Below are positions 46,837 through 55,467 of a DNA stretch of 64,000 nt, in pieces (the first letter of the stretch is position 1; every line of letters begins with the position of its first letter). Source of the DNA: G958295645 sp965242735 (lineage in GTDB: Bacteria > Gemmatimonadota > Gemmatimonadetes > Longimicrobiales > Gaopeijiaceae). Below the pieces are notes generated by a model, which saw only the letters and a program-made list of their open reading frames with translations, had not been told where the DNA came from and searched no databases. The translations under genes were made by a program, and so were the position numbers. The stretch covers positions 1,860,001 through 1,924,000 of the forward strand of contig OZ251497.1 in NCBI GenBank assembly GCA_965242735.1, read 5' to 3'.

Positions 46837-48003
46837 GTGTCCGATTCCCCGCATTCCTCGCCTGCTCCGCACCGATTCGCCACCCGCTGCGTGCACGCGG
46901 GCCAGGCGCCCGAGCCCGTCACGGGGGCCATCTCCACGCCGATCTTCCAGACCTCCACCTACGTCCTCGAGGCCCCGGGGCGCGACAAGGGCTACGAGTA
47001 CGGCCGGCTTCACAATCCGACCCGGGAAGCGGCGGAAGCCAACATCGCGGCGCTCGAGGGCGGGGCGCACGGCATCGCGTTCTCGAGCGGCTTGGCGGCG
47101 ATCGAGTGCTTGGCCAAGACCGTCGCCGCAGGCGGCCACGTCGTCTGCGAGTCCAACGTGTACGGCGGCACGCACCGCTTGTTCGCGGAGCTGCTGCCCA
47201 GGGCCGGCGTCGAGTGCACCGTCGTGGACACCCAGGACCTGGACGCCGTCCGCCGGGCGACGAGGCCGGACACGAAGCTCGTGCACGTCGAGACGCCCAC
47301 CAATCCGTTGCTTCGCGTGGCCGACGTCGCCGGCTTGGCCGCCGTCGCGCGGGAACGCGGCGCGCTCCTGTGCGTGGACAACACCTTCGCGTCGCCGTTC
47401 AACCAGAATCCGCTGGCGCTGGGCGCCGACGTGGTCATGCACTCCGCCACCAAGTACCTCAACGGCCACTCCGACGTCCTCTTCGGCGTCCTGGTCGTGG
47501 ACGACCCCGGGCTCGCCGAGGAGCTGCGCTTCACGCGCAAGTCGACCGGCCCGGTGCCCGGCCCCATGGACAGCTGGCTGGTCCTGCGCGGCACGAAGAC
47601 CCTCCATCTGCGCATGGAGCGGCACAACGAGAACGGCCTGCGCGTCGCCGAATGTCTCCGCGACGCGCCGGGCGTGCGCGAAGTGCACTACCCCGGACTG
47701 TCCTCGCACCCCCGGCACGAGCTGGCGGCGCGCCAGATGCAGGGCTTCTCGGGCATGGTCTCCGCGCGACTGGACGAGGACGCGGCCAAGCGCCTGGTGG
47801 CGGGCGTCCGCTTGTTCAAGGTGGCCACCAGCCTGGGCGGCGTGGAGTCGATGATCAGCGTGCCGGTGGTCATGACGCACGACGCCATCCCCGAGCCGCA
47901 GCGCCTTCGGGACGGCATCACCGACGACTTGGTGCGCCTGTCCGTCGGGATCGAGGACGCCCGCGACCTGACGGACGACCTTCGCCGGGCCCTGGACGCG
48001 TGA
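46837..48003 (+). CDS. Cystathionine gamma-synthase/lyase family PLP enzyme
   Basis: 388 residues from GTG 46837. Fold-type I trans-sulfuration enzyme: TRCVHAGQAPEPVTGAISTP, the tetramer-loop Tyr-Arg equivalent YEYGRLHNPTR, ASGLAAIE-like SSGLAAIECL, DNTFASPFNQNPLALGAD and the PLP-binding Lys in HSATKYLNGHSD, ending RLSVGIEDARDL. Sequence alone does not separate MetB, MetC-like lyase and MetZ. No met or cys genes adjoin it. The GTG has no strong RBS. Confidence 0.92.
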   Translation: MSDSPHSSPAPHRFATRCVHAGQAPEPVTGAISTPIFQTSTYVLEAPGRDKGYEYGRLHNPTREAAEANIAALEGGAHGIAFSSGLAAIECLAKTVAAGGHVVCESNVYGGTHRLFAELLPRAGVECTVVDTQDLDAVRRATRPDTKLVHVETPTNPLLRVADVAGLAAVARERGALLCVDNTFASPFNQNPLALGADVVMHSATKYLNGHSDVLFGVLVVDDPGLAEELRFTRKSTGPVPGPMDSWLVLRGTKTLHLRMERHNENGLRVAECLRDAPGVREVHYPGLSSHPRHELAARQMQGFSGMVSARLDEDAAKRLVAGVRLFKVATSLGGVESMISVPVVMTHDAIPEPQRLRDGITDDLVRLSVGIEDARDLTDDLRRALDA

Positions 48004-48162
48004 GCGTTCGTCGGGCCGGGCAGCCCGCCCGCCGAGGAAGCAGGCGACCGCGATGGTGAACACGCCGGCGTCGCGTGAGCGTTCGCCCGGCCGAGAAACC
48101 CGCCCGCCCCCGCTCTCGTCGTTGCCTGGCGTGGGCTCCCGCGACTTGACGAAAGGACGACA
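48004..48162. repeat. Direct repeat downstream of the PLP enzyme gene
   Basis: GCGTGAGCGTTCGTCGGGCC (about 47999, starting in the last codons) recurs as GCGTGAGCGTTCGCCCGGCC (about 48075), each followed by a run of CCCGCCCGCC; spacing about 76 bp. No gene in the gap. Confidence 0.65.
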
Positions 48163-49167
48163 ATGACCGACACGACCTCCGACGGCGCCGAACAGGCGCG
48201 CGCCCGCCGCATTCTCACGGACGTTTCCTCGCGGACGTGGGAGCACCCGGCGGACCGGGCCGCCCTCTCCGCCCTGCGCAAGCTCCCCATGTTCGACAAG
48301 GTGCTGCGCACGCTCTTCGGGGTCTTCGGGGAGAAGCCCGTGCGCCTGGCGTTCCAGGCCAACGCCGTGCGCGTCAGCGCCGTGCAGTTTCCGCGCATCT
48401 GGGACCTCTACGGCGAGGTCTGCGAGACGCTGGACGCCCCCGAGCGCTACCCGCTCTTCGTCTCGCAGAATCCCGTGGTGAACGCGGGCGCCTACGGCAT
48501 GAGCCAGCCGTTCATCATCCTCAATTCAGGGACGATTCGGCTGTTGAACGACCGGCAGGTCGCCTTCGTCCTGGGCCACGAGCTCGGCCACGTCATGAGC
48601 GACCACGTGCTGTACCGCACCATGACGGAGCTCCTGCTGGCCTTGGCGAAGCTGGGATTTCCCATCGTCGGGCTGGCCGCGCGGGCCGTGCTGGTGGGGT
48701 TGCTGGAATGGCAGCGCAAGAGCGAGCTGTCGGCGGACCGGGCCGGACTGCTGTCCATCCAGGACGCCGACGACGCGATGGGGTCCATGCTGGTCATGGC
48801 CGGCGGCGGCGAAGAGGGAGAGTCGTCGCTGCCCGAATTCGTGCGGCAGTCCGAGGACTACCGGGAGTCCGGCGACGTGGTCGACCAGGTGTTCAAGGTC
48901 CTCAACCTGCTGGGCCAGACGCATCCGTTCTGGGTGCTTCGCCTCTCGGAGCTGCGGACGTGGATCGAGAGCGGCGCCTACGATCGCGTGCTGCGAGGCG
49001 AGTACCAGCGGCGCGACGAGCCCGATCCGGCCTACAAGCAGGACCTGAAGGAAGCCGCGAGCGCCTATGCGTCCGGGGCCGCCGACTTCGCCAAGGACTT
49101 CGTGGGACAGGTGGCGGGGGCCGCGCGCCGGGCGGGCGAGGGCTTCATGGACTCGTTCCGCAAGTAG
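48163..49167 (+). CDS. M48-family metallopeptidase
   Basis: 334 residues. Zinc motif HELGH (His139, Glu140, His143) and a third ligand Glu188 in the SELSADRAG motif define family M48 (Ste24/HtpX-like). A hydrophobic stretch follows the zinc site (LALAKLGFPIVGLAARAVLVG), so the enzyme may be membrane-associated, but there is no signal peptide. The C-terminal helical tail ends FMDSFRK. Such proteases are often stress-related or act on membrane proteins; the substrate is unknown. Confidence 0.9.
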   Translation: MTDTTSDGAEQARARRILTDVSSRTWEHPADRAALSALRKLPMFDKVLRTLFGVFGEKPVRLAFQANAVRVSAVQFPRIWDLYGEVCETLDAPERYPLFVSQNPVVNAGAYGMSQPFIILNSGTIRLLNDRQVAFVLGHELGHVMSDHVLYRTMTELLLALAKLGFPIVGLAARAVLVGLLEWQRKSELSADRAGLLSIQDADDAMGSMLVMAGGGEEGESSLPEFVRQSEDYRESGDVVDQVFKVLNLLGQTHPFWVLRLSELRTWIESGAYDRVLRGEYQRRDEPDPAYKQDLKEAASAYASGAADFAKDFVGQVAGAARRAGEGFMDSFRK

Positions 49168-49205
49168 CGGCCGCGCCGGGGAGTCCGAAGGCGGGTCGCT
49201 GCCGC

Positions 49206-50483
49206 ATGCGCATCCTGATCGTCGGGAACGGCGGCCGCGAGCACGCGCTGTTGTGGAAGTTGCGGCGGGACGCGCCGGAGGCGACGTTCTTCGCGACCCG
49301 GCCGAACGGCGGCATGGCGGCGGAATGCGAAGCGGTGGACCTCGCTCCGGGAGACGGCGCGGCGTTGGCCGCGTGGGCCGCGTCCGCCCGCGTCGACTTG
49401 GCCGTGATCGGTCCCGAAGCGCCGCTGGCGGCCGGACTGGCCGACCGCATGAGAGCGGCGGGCGTGGCCGCGTTCGGGCCTTCGGCGGCGGCGGCGCGCA
49501 TCGAGTCGAGCAAGGCCTTCGCGAAGGAGCTGATGGCGCGCGCCGGGGTGCCGACGGCGGCGTTCGCGGTGTGCTCGGAGCTCGAGAGCGCGATCAAGCG
49601 CATCGAAGCGGCCGCGCCGCCCGTCGTGGTGAAGGCCTCCGGACTGGCTGCCGGCAAGGGCGTGTTCGTGTGCGCGACCGCGGAGGAGGCGGTGGACGCG
49701 GCCCGGCGGATCTTCGGCGGCGCCTTCGGAGACGCGGGCCGGCGGGTCGTGGTCGAGGAGTGCCTCGAAGGCGAGGAGCTGTCCATCTTCTTCCTCGCGG
49801 ACGGCGAGGACTTCGTGCCGCTCCTGCCGTCGCAGGATCACAAGCGAATCGGAGAGGGCGACCGAGGCCCGAACACGGGCGGCATGGGCGCCTACGCGCC
49901 GGTGGGGTTCGCGACCGACGCGCTGCTGCGCGAAGTCGGCGAACGGGTGGCCGGACCGACGCTGGGCGCGCTGGCCGAGGCCGGAAGCCCGTTCTCGGGA
50001 CTCTTGTACGCCGGCCTCATGATCACCGCCGAAGGCCCCAAGGTCGTCGAATTCAACTGCCGCTTCGGAGATCCGGAGACGCAAGCCGTGCTCCCGCTGA
50101 TGGATTCGTCGCTTCTCGATCCCGTGCTCGGAATCGCCCGGGGCGACGGCATCGCCGGCCACCGCCCGCAGTTCCGCGACGCCGCCGCCGTCTGCACGGT
50201 GCTGGCCGCGCGCGGCTACCCGGGCCCCTGCGAGAGCGGCGCGGCGATTTCGGCGCCGACCACGGGCGGCGACACGTTCCTCTTCCACGCGGGCACGCGC
50301 CTTCGCGACGGCCGCCTGGAGACTTCCGGAGGCCGCGTGCTCGCCGCCACCGCCGTCGCGCCCACGTTCCAGGAAGCTCGAGCCGCCAGCCGCGCCGCGG
50401 CGCAGGCCGTTTCGTTCGAAGGCAAGCAGCATCGCGGAGACATCGGATGGCGCGAGGCCGCGCGTCTGTCCGGGTCCCCTTAA
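49206..50483 (+). CDS. purD: Phosphoribosylamine--glycine ligase
   Basis: 425 residues, full length. N-domain MRILIVGNGGREHALLWKL, ATP-grasp motifs VVKASGLAAGKGV and the family signature RGPNTGGMGAYAP, metal-binding FNCRFGDPETQAVLPL, and the C-terminal cap with AARGYPG. It performs the second step of IMP synthesis. No other pur genes are in the window. The start ATG 49206 follows the M48 stop by 38 bases. Confidence 0.97.
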   Translation: MRILIVGNGGREHALLWKLRRDAPEATFFATRPNGGMAAECEAVDLAPGDGAALAAWAASARVDLAVIGPEAPLAAGLADRMRAAGVAAFGPSAAAARIESSKAFAKELMARAGVPTAAFAVCSELESAIKRIEAAAPPVVVKASGLAAGKGVFVCATAEEAVDAARRIFGGAFGDAGRRVVVEECLEGEELSIFFLADGEDFVPLLPSQDHKRIGEGDRGPNTGGMGAYAPVGFATDALLREVGERVAGPTLGALAEAGSPFSGLLYAGLMITAEGPKVVEFNCRFGDPETQAVLPLMDSSLLDPVLGIARGDGIAGHRPQFRDAAAVCTVLAARGYPGPCESGAAISAPTTGGDTFLFHAGTRLRDGRLETSGGRVLAATAVAPTFQEARAASRAAAQAVSFEGKQHRGDIGWREAARLSGSP

Positions 50484-50517
50484 GCATTTCCCGCACGCCC
50501 CACACGGAGACCGAACA

Positions 50518-50838
50518 ATGATCGTAACGACCACCCCGGCCCTCGACGGCCAGCCCGCGACCGAATACCTCGGAATCGTGACCGGAGAAGCCATCATCGG
50601 CGCCAACATCTTCAAGGACATCATGGCCGGCATTCGCGACATCGCGGGCGGCAGGTCGACCGCCTACGAGCGATCGCTGCGATCCGCGCGCGAGCAGGCG
50701 CTCCGCGAGATGGTGGCCGAGGCGCAAGGGCGCGGGGCGGACGCCGTCGTCGGCGTCGACTTGGACTACGAGGTGCTCGGCTCGGGCAACGGCATGCTCA
50801 TGGTGTCCGCCACCGGAACGGCGGTCAAGCTGGGATAG
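50518..50838 (+). CDS. YbjQ/UPF0145 family protein
   Basis: 106 residues, standard length. Typical features: TTTPALDGQPATEYLGIVTGEAIIGAN at the start (in two parts), an RSTAYERSLRSAREQALREM helix, and the GADAVVGVDLDYE strand. The family forms small pentameric rings, is sometimes annotated as heavy-metal-binding, and has no proven function. It lies 34 bases after purD and is likely cotranscribed. Confidence 0.93.
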   Translation: MIVTTTPALDGQPATEYLGIVTGEAIIGANIFKDIMAGIRDIAGGRSTAYERSLRSAREQALREMVAEAQGRGADAVVGVDLDYEVLGSGNGMLMVSATGTAVKLG

Positions 50839-50925
50839 CCTCGCGTGCCCCGGCTCTCCCAGGCCACGCGGTCGTCGCGGAAGGCGGCGTCTGCGGTCGC
50901 CGCGTGCCCCGGCTCTTCCCACGCC

Positions 50926-52491
50926 ATGACCCACCCCTGCCGCGTGGATGTTGCGCGCCGCGCGTCGCGCTTCCGGCCGAGCGCGCGCGCCGCTTTCGGC
51001 ATGGCCGCCGCTCTCGGGCTGGCCGTCGCTCTTCTTGGCGGCGGCCCCAGGCCCTTGCACGCGCAGCCCGCGCCGGGCGAACAGCTTCCCGTCGCGCGCC
51101 ACGTCCTCGACAACGGCATGACGTTCCTGATCCTGGAGCGGACCCAGTCCCCCACGGTCGCCTTCGTCGTGCAGCATCCCGTGGGCTCCGTCCACGAGGA
51201 GCCGGGCCGCACGGGGGTGGCGCACGTGCTGGAGCACCTGCTGTTCAAGGGCTCCCAGGAAATCGGGACGCGGGACTGGGCGGCCGAGCGAGTCCTCCTC
51301 GAGGAGACGGACCGAGCGCAGGACGCGCTCGCGGCCGCGCGCAAGGCCAACCCGCCGGACACGGCGCGCGCGAGGAGGCTGGAAGGCGTTATCAAGAAAC
51401 TTGAAGACGAGCAACGCATCTACAGCATCTCCAACGAGTTCGATGCAATCCTCTCCGAAGCTGGAGCGCGCAGTCTCAACGCCGTCACGACGCACGAGGC
51501 CACGACCTACTTCGTCGAGCTGCCGAAGAGCCGGGCCGAGCTCTGGTTCGCGCTCGAAGCCGACCGGGCCGCCAATCCGGTGTTCCGGGAGTTCGGCGCC
51601 GAGCTGGACGTGGTGCTCGAAGAACGCCGCATGCACCTGGAGGCCAGTCCGGGCGGCGTCCTCGAGGCCGCGCTGCTCGCGGAGGCGTTCCGAACGCACC
51701 CGTACGGCGTGCCGGTGGCCGGCGCCGCCGCGGACGTGGCGGGCCTGCGCCGCCGAGACGTGCGCGACTTCTTCCGCGAGCGCTACGGCGCGCAGAACGC
51801 GGTCGTGGCGATCGTGGGCCATGTCGACCCCCGGCAGGCCGCCGCCTGGGCTGACGCGTACTTCGCCCAACTCCCCGCCGGGCAGCCGATGCCGGCGCCG
51901 CCCGACGCGGAACCCGAGCAGACCGCCGAGCGCCGCGTCGTCGTCCCGTTCGACGCCGAACCCCGCTTGCTGATCGCCTGGAAGGCCGTCGCTCGCGTTC
52001 ACCCGGACGCCCCCGCCCTCTCGGCGCTCGCGGCTTTGCTGGCGGGCGGCCGCACCACCCCGCTCTACCGGCGCTTGGTCGCCGGAGACCGCTCGGCCGT
52101 TCACGTCTCCGCTCGGATCGGTCCGGGATCGGCGTACCCCGGCCTGTTCATCGTCTCGGCCGTGCCCCGCTCGCCGCACCGGCCCGAGGCGGTCGAACGC
52201 GCCGTCTACGAGGAGATCGCACGCATGCAGGCGGAAGGACCGGACCCGGCCGCGCTCGCGAGGATTCGCAACCAGATGCGGGCGGGCGAATACAGGCGCC
52301 TGGGCGCAAACCTCGAGCTGGCGGTCCAGCTGGCCGCATCGGAGGCGGCGCTGGGCGACTGGCGCGAGACGTTCCGGTGGTCGCGAAGAATCGAGCGCGT
52401 GACGCCCGAGGACGTGCGGCGCGTCGCCGCCCGCTACCTCGTGGAGGCCCGGCGAACCGTCGCGACCATGGTGCGCGGGGAGCCGTCCTGA
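50926..52491 (+). CDS. M16-family zinc peptidase, active subunit
   Basis: 521 residues from ATG 50926. Signal peptide (AAFGMAAALGLAVALLGGG..LHA) then the inverted zinc motif HVLEH in GVAHVLEHLLFKGS, with the distal Glu in ELDVVLEERRMHLE. The C-terminal M16 half follows (YGAQNAVVAIVGHVDP, and SALAALLAGGRTTPLYRRL). It carries a helical insert (about residues 120-150) common in secreted zinc proteases of this type. It pairs with the next gene as in mitochondrial-type alpha/beta peptidases. An in-frame GTG at 50845 would add a repeat-derived leader (CGCGTGCCCCGGCTCT occurs twice there). Confidence 0.92.
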   Translation: MTHPCRVDVARRASRFRPSARAAFGMAAALGLAVALLGGGPRPLHAQPAPGEQLPVARHVLDNGMTFLILERTQSPTVAFVVQHPVGSVHEEPGRTGVAHVLEHLLFKGSQEIGTRDWAAERVLLEETDRAQDALAAARKANPPDTARARRLEGVIKKLEDEQRIYSISNEFDAILSEAGARSLNAVTTHEATTYFVELPKSRAELWFALEADRAANPVFREFGAELDVVLEERRMHLEASPGGVLEAALLAEAFRTHPYGVPVAGAAADVAGLRRRDVRDFFRERYGAQNAVVAIVGHVDPRQAAAWADAYFAQLPAGQPMPAPPDAEPEQTAERRVVVPFDAEPRLLIAWKAVARVHPDAPALSALAALLAGGRTTPLYRRLVAGDRSAVHVSARIGPGSAYPGLFIVSAVPRSPHRPEAVERAVYEEIARMQAEGPDPAALARIRNQMRAGEYRRLGANLELAVQLAASEAALGDWRETFRWSRRIERVTPEDVRRVAARYLVEARRTVATMVRGEPS

Positions 52492-52655
52492 GGACGCCGG
52501 GCAGCTCTGGGGCTCCGCCGCGGGCGAGGGGGCGCCTGGGCGGAATGCGCCGCCGGGCGCGCAAGCCGGTTTGCGAGCGCGGCGGCAGGCGGCGAGCGGC
52601 GATGGGTCGCCGGCCCTGCAAGTCGGCTTTCGTGCGCGGCGGGCGGCGATCGGCG

Positions 52656-54137
52656 ATGGGTCGCCGGGCGACAAGCCGGCTCTTGTGCGCCGCGGACAGC
52701 CGCGGGCGGCGACGGGCGGCGATCTGGTCGGCCGCCGGACTCGCGGCAGGACTGCTCTCGCCGCTTCCGGCGGCCGCCCAGCAGTCCGTGCGCGCCCAGA
52801 TCGAGGCCATGCGCTTCTCCGCGCTCGACTTCGATCCGCCGGCCGTCAGGACCGAGTCCGTCTCGGGCGTGCCCGTGTTCTTCCTCCAGGACCGCGACCT
52901 GCCGCTCGTGACGTTCTACGCCACCTTCAAGGGCGGCGCCAGCCGCCTGCCGCGGAGCTACCTGGGGGCCGTCTCGGCGCTCCCCGCCCTGCTCCGCTCG
53001 GGCGGCGCCGGAACGGCGCCGCCCGCGGAAGTGGACGAGCGCATCGAAGCGCTCGCGCTCTCCATGAGCTTCGGCCAAGGCGGCGGAGGCGGCTCCTCGT
53101 GGGTCAACACGCTCGCCGAGAACGTCGACGAGGCCGTTTCCCTGTGGGGCTCGATGCTGCGCGCGCCCCGCTTCGACTCGGCCGAGGTGGAGACGTGGCG
53201 GGGCGCCGAGCTCGAACGCGTGCGCCGCCAGGCCGACGATCCCACTTCGCTGGCCTATCGCCGCTTCAACGCCATCATGTACGGCGACCATCCGGTCGGG
53301 TGGGCGACGGAAGCGTCCGACCTCGAGGCGGACGACCTCTCGCCGGAACGGCTTCGCTTCGTGCACCGCGCCGTCGTGTGCCCCGAGAACATGGCGTTCG
53401 GCGTGGTCGGCGACATCGGCTGGGAACACGCCGAGCGCTTGATCGCCGACATGCTCGGCGACTGGCCGTCCTGCTCCGGCAATCTCCTGGCGCAGGCCCC
53501 GGAAGCCGACATCCGCGACGAGCCCGGCGTGTTCGTCCTGCACAAGGAGACCGAGCAGACCGTCATCGTCGCCGCCCACTCCACGCCCCTGCGACGCCGC
53601 GCTTCCCCCGACTACTTCGCTTCGCGCGTGGCCAACGCGATTCTCGGCGCCTCCGGCCTGTCCAGCCGCCTGAGCCAGGAGGTGCGGACGCGCGAAGGGC
53701 TGTCGTACAGCGCTTCTTCCCTCTGGACGACCCCGCTGCGCGACGACGGCCTCGTCGGCGCGTTGACGAGCACCAAGCCCGAGACCACTCTGGCCGCCGC
53801 GCGCCTGCTTCTGGCGACGATCGACTCGATGCGGGCCGCTCCGCCGTCCGAGAGCGAAGTTGCTCGCGTCGCCGACGAGACGGCCAACGGCTTCGCCTTC
53901 AACTTTCGGTCGTCGTCGCAGATCGTGGCGCGAAGCTTGGCCTACCGGAACCAAGGACTGCCCGAAGACTGGCTGGAGGTCTACGCCGCCGGCGTCGCCC
54001 GCGTCACGCCCGCCGCCGTGCACCGCGTCTTCCGCGAGCACGTGGACCCCGCTCGGATGACCATCCTCCTCCTTGGCGACACGACCCGCTTCGACGGATC
54101 GCCCTCCGAACTTGGACCGGTGGAGATCGTCCCGTAG
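52656..54137 (+). CDS. M16-family peptidase homologue without zinc motif
   Basis: About 493 residues from ATG 52656; ATG 52545 is an in-frame alternative. A signal peptide (AAIWSAAGLAAGLLSPLPAAA) follows an Arg-rich leader coded by a 54-bp repeat containing GGCGATGGGTCGCCGG. The M16 fold is clear (VFFLQDRDLPLVTFYATFKGG, ASGLSSRLSQEVRTREGLSY) but the HxxEH site is missing: the equivalent region reads SYLGAVSALPALLRSGG. Such subunits form the chamber with an active partner, here the preceding gene. Confidence 0.88.
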   Translation: MGRRATSRLLCAADSRGRRRAAIWSAAGLAAGLLSPLPAAAQQSVRAQIEAMRFSALDFDPPAVRTESVSGVPVFFLQDRDLPLVTFYATFKGGASRLPRSYLGAVSALPALLRSGGAGTAPPAEVDERIEALALSMSFGQGGGGGSSWVNTLAENVDEAVSLWGSMLRAPRFDSAEVETWRGAELERVRRQADDPTSLAYRRFNAIMYGDHPVGWATEASDLEADDLSPERLRFVHRAVVCPENMAFGVVGDIGWEHAERLIADMLGDWPSCSGNLLAQAPEADIRDEPGVFVLHKETEQTVIVAAHSTPLRRRASPDYFASRVANAILGASGLSSRLSQEVRTREGLSYSASSLWTTPLRDDGLVGALTSTKPETTLAAARLLLATIDSMRAAPPSESEVARVADETANGFAFNFRSSSQIVARSLAYRNQGLPEDWLEVYAAGVARVTPAAVHRVFREHVDPARMTILLLGDTTRFDGSPSELGPVEIVP

Positions 54138-54152
54138 CGGTAGGGGCCCCGC

Positions 54153-54386
54153 TCAGTCCCCTTCCAGCCACTGGCGGTCGGCCGCCGAGAGCGAACTCCG
54201 CCTGACCTTGGCCAGCACCTTGAGGACCAGCCATCCCACGAGCATGACGGGGGCCACCTTGAGCAGGAGGAAGCCGGCGATGCCCATCGTCAGTCCCAGG
54301 AGCGACCCGACGACCTGCAGGACGATCCACACGGCCACGATGCTGACGATGCCCACCGCCAAGAACGTCAACAGCGTGCCGATCAT
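54153..54386 (-). CDS. Small two-helix membrane protein
   Basis: 77 residues from ATG 54386 with a clear GGAGG box. Two hydrophobic helices (LLTFLAVGIVSIVAVWIVLQVVG and a GIAGFLLLKVAPVMLVGWLVL stretch, split here) and a charged C-terminus ending SAADRQWLEGD. I recognise no family. It is the last gene on the minus strand of the sigma-factor cluster, 133 bp beyond the toastrack gene, and may be cotranscribed with it. Confidence 0.75.
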   Translation of the reverse strand: MIGTLLTFLAVGIVSIVAVWIVLQVVGSLLGLTMGIAGFLLLKVAPVMLVGWLVLKVLAKVRRSSLSAADRQWLEGD

Positions 54387-54519
54387 CGTGTGCCTCCACG
54401 GAGAAGAACTCGTCGGTGCCGCGCAGTCATGCCCGTTTCAACAATGTAACCCCGTTGCGGCGCGCGATCGTCCTGCTGCGTCCCGGCCTCCACCCCCGCG
54501 CAGGCGGAACCGCTGCCGT

Positions 54520-55467
54520 TCAACGGATCCACTCCACCTTGAGGCTGCCGACGCCGGCCTTGATCTCGACGTCCAGCCGGCGGTCCGCCCCTTCCCAGTT
54601 CTCCGAATAGTGCGCGTCGTCTTGCTGGACCATGCCGTCCAAGCTCCACGACGCCAGCAGAGGAAGCAGGGACTCGCGGCGCAGTCGGACGCCGAGCGAC
54701 TCGGGCACGCGCAACGTCAACGCGCCGACGCCCAAGTCGACGAGCAGCCGCGCTTCGGCGTCCCACGAGCCGTCCAGGCCCAGCGTCACCGCCCCTACGC
54801 CGGCCTCCACCGAGATCCGCTTCGCGTTCAAGTTCCCCAGGCCGGAAACGCGAAAATCGGCTGCGCCCAGCCTGAAGGAAGCCGTCTCCATCAGGGCCGG
54901 ATTGCTGCGGCCCACGCGAACGCTGGGCTTGCCGGCTCCGGTGCGGAGCTCGAGCCTCTGGAGCGGGATGCCGGTCAGGTCCAGATCCGCCGCTCCGGCT
55001 CCGAATTCCACGTCCAGATCGACGACGATTTCGGTCGAGAGCTCGAGGTCCACCCGGCTCTCGCCGCGCCCCTCCGACGAAGCGTCGTGCTTCTTGGACA
55101 GGCCCAGGCCGAGTCGTCCGTCGTCGTACTCCAGCTGGGGAATCTGCGCGTCCGCGTCGAAGCGAATGCGCGCGTCGTAGAGCGTGCCCGCGGCGCCGGG
55201 GCGAATCGTCAGCGTGCCCGCGACGTACTCGATCCGCACGCGCAGCTCTTCTTCGGACGTCGCGGCGCGCCACCTGGACATCGTCTTCCAGCGCTGCTCC
55301 GTCGTCTCGGCCGGCGCGGCGGACGCCGCAACCAAGACAACCGCCACCACCGGCGAGACGATGCCGGCCGGGCGCCGCGATGGACGCCGTTCGCATCTCC
55401 CCTGGCCGGCCGGCGACGGCACGTCTCGCAACCGCAACGAGCATCGACTGCGGCGCGACGAATTCAC
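54520..55467 (-). CDS. Toastrack/LiaF-like (DUF4097/DUF2154-type) envelope protein
   Basis: 315 residues from GTG 55467, overlapping the previous stop (GTGA). A hydrophobic signal or anchor (IVSPVVAVVLVAASAAPAE) precedes a long run of short beta-strands (VEFGAGAADLDLTGIPLQRL, LELRTGAGKPSVRVG, VEAGVGAVTLGLDGSW, DLGVGALTLRVPESLGVRL) with the G-x-G-x-L ladder of toastrack domains in LiaF/YvqF-type envelope-stress proteins. The C-terminus IKAGVGSLKVEWIR closes the ladder. Likely a periplasmic sensor or scaffold in the ECF operon; the role is inferred. Confidence 0.8.
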   Translation of the reverse strand: MNSSRRSRCSLRLRDVPSPAGQGRCERRPSRRPAGIVSPVVAVVLVAASAAPAETTEQRWKTMSRWRAATSEEELRVRIEYVAGTLTIRPGAAGTLYDARIRFDADAQIPQLEYDDGRLGLGLSKKHDASSEGRGESRVDLELSTEIVVDLDVEFGAGAADLDLTGIPLQRLELRTGAGKPSVRVGRSNPALMETASFRLGAADFRVSGLGNLNAKRISVEAGVGAVTLGLDGSWDAEARLLVDLGVGALTLRVPESLGVRLRRESLLPLLASWSLDGMVQQDDAHYSENWEGADRRLDVEIKAGVGSLKVEWIR

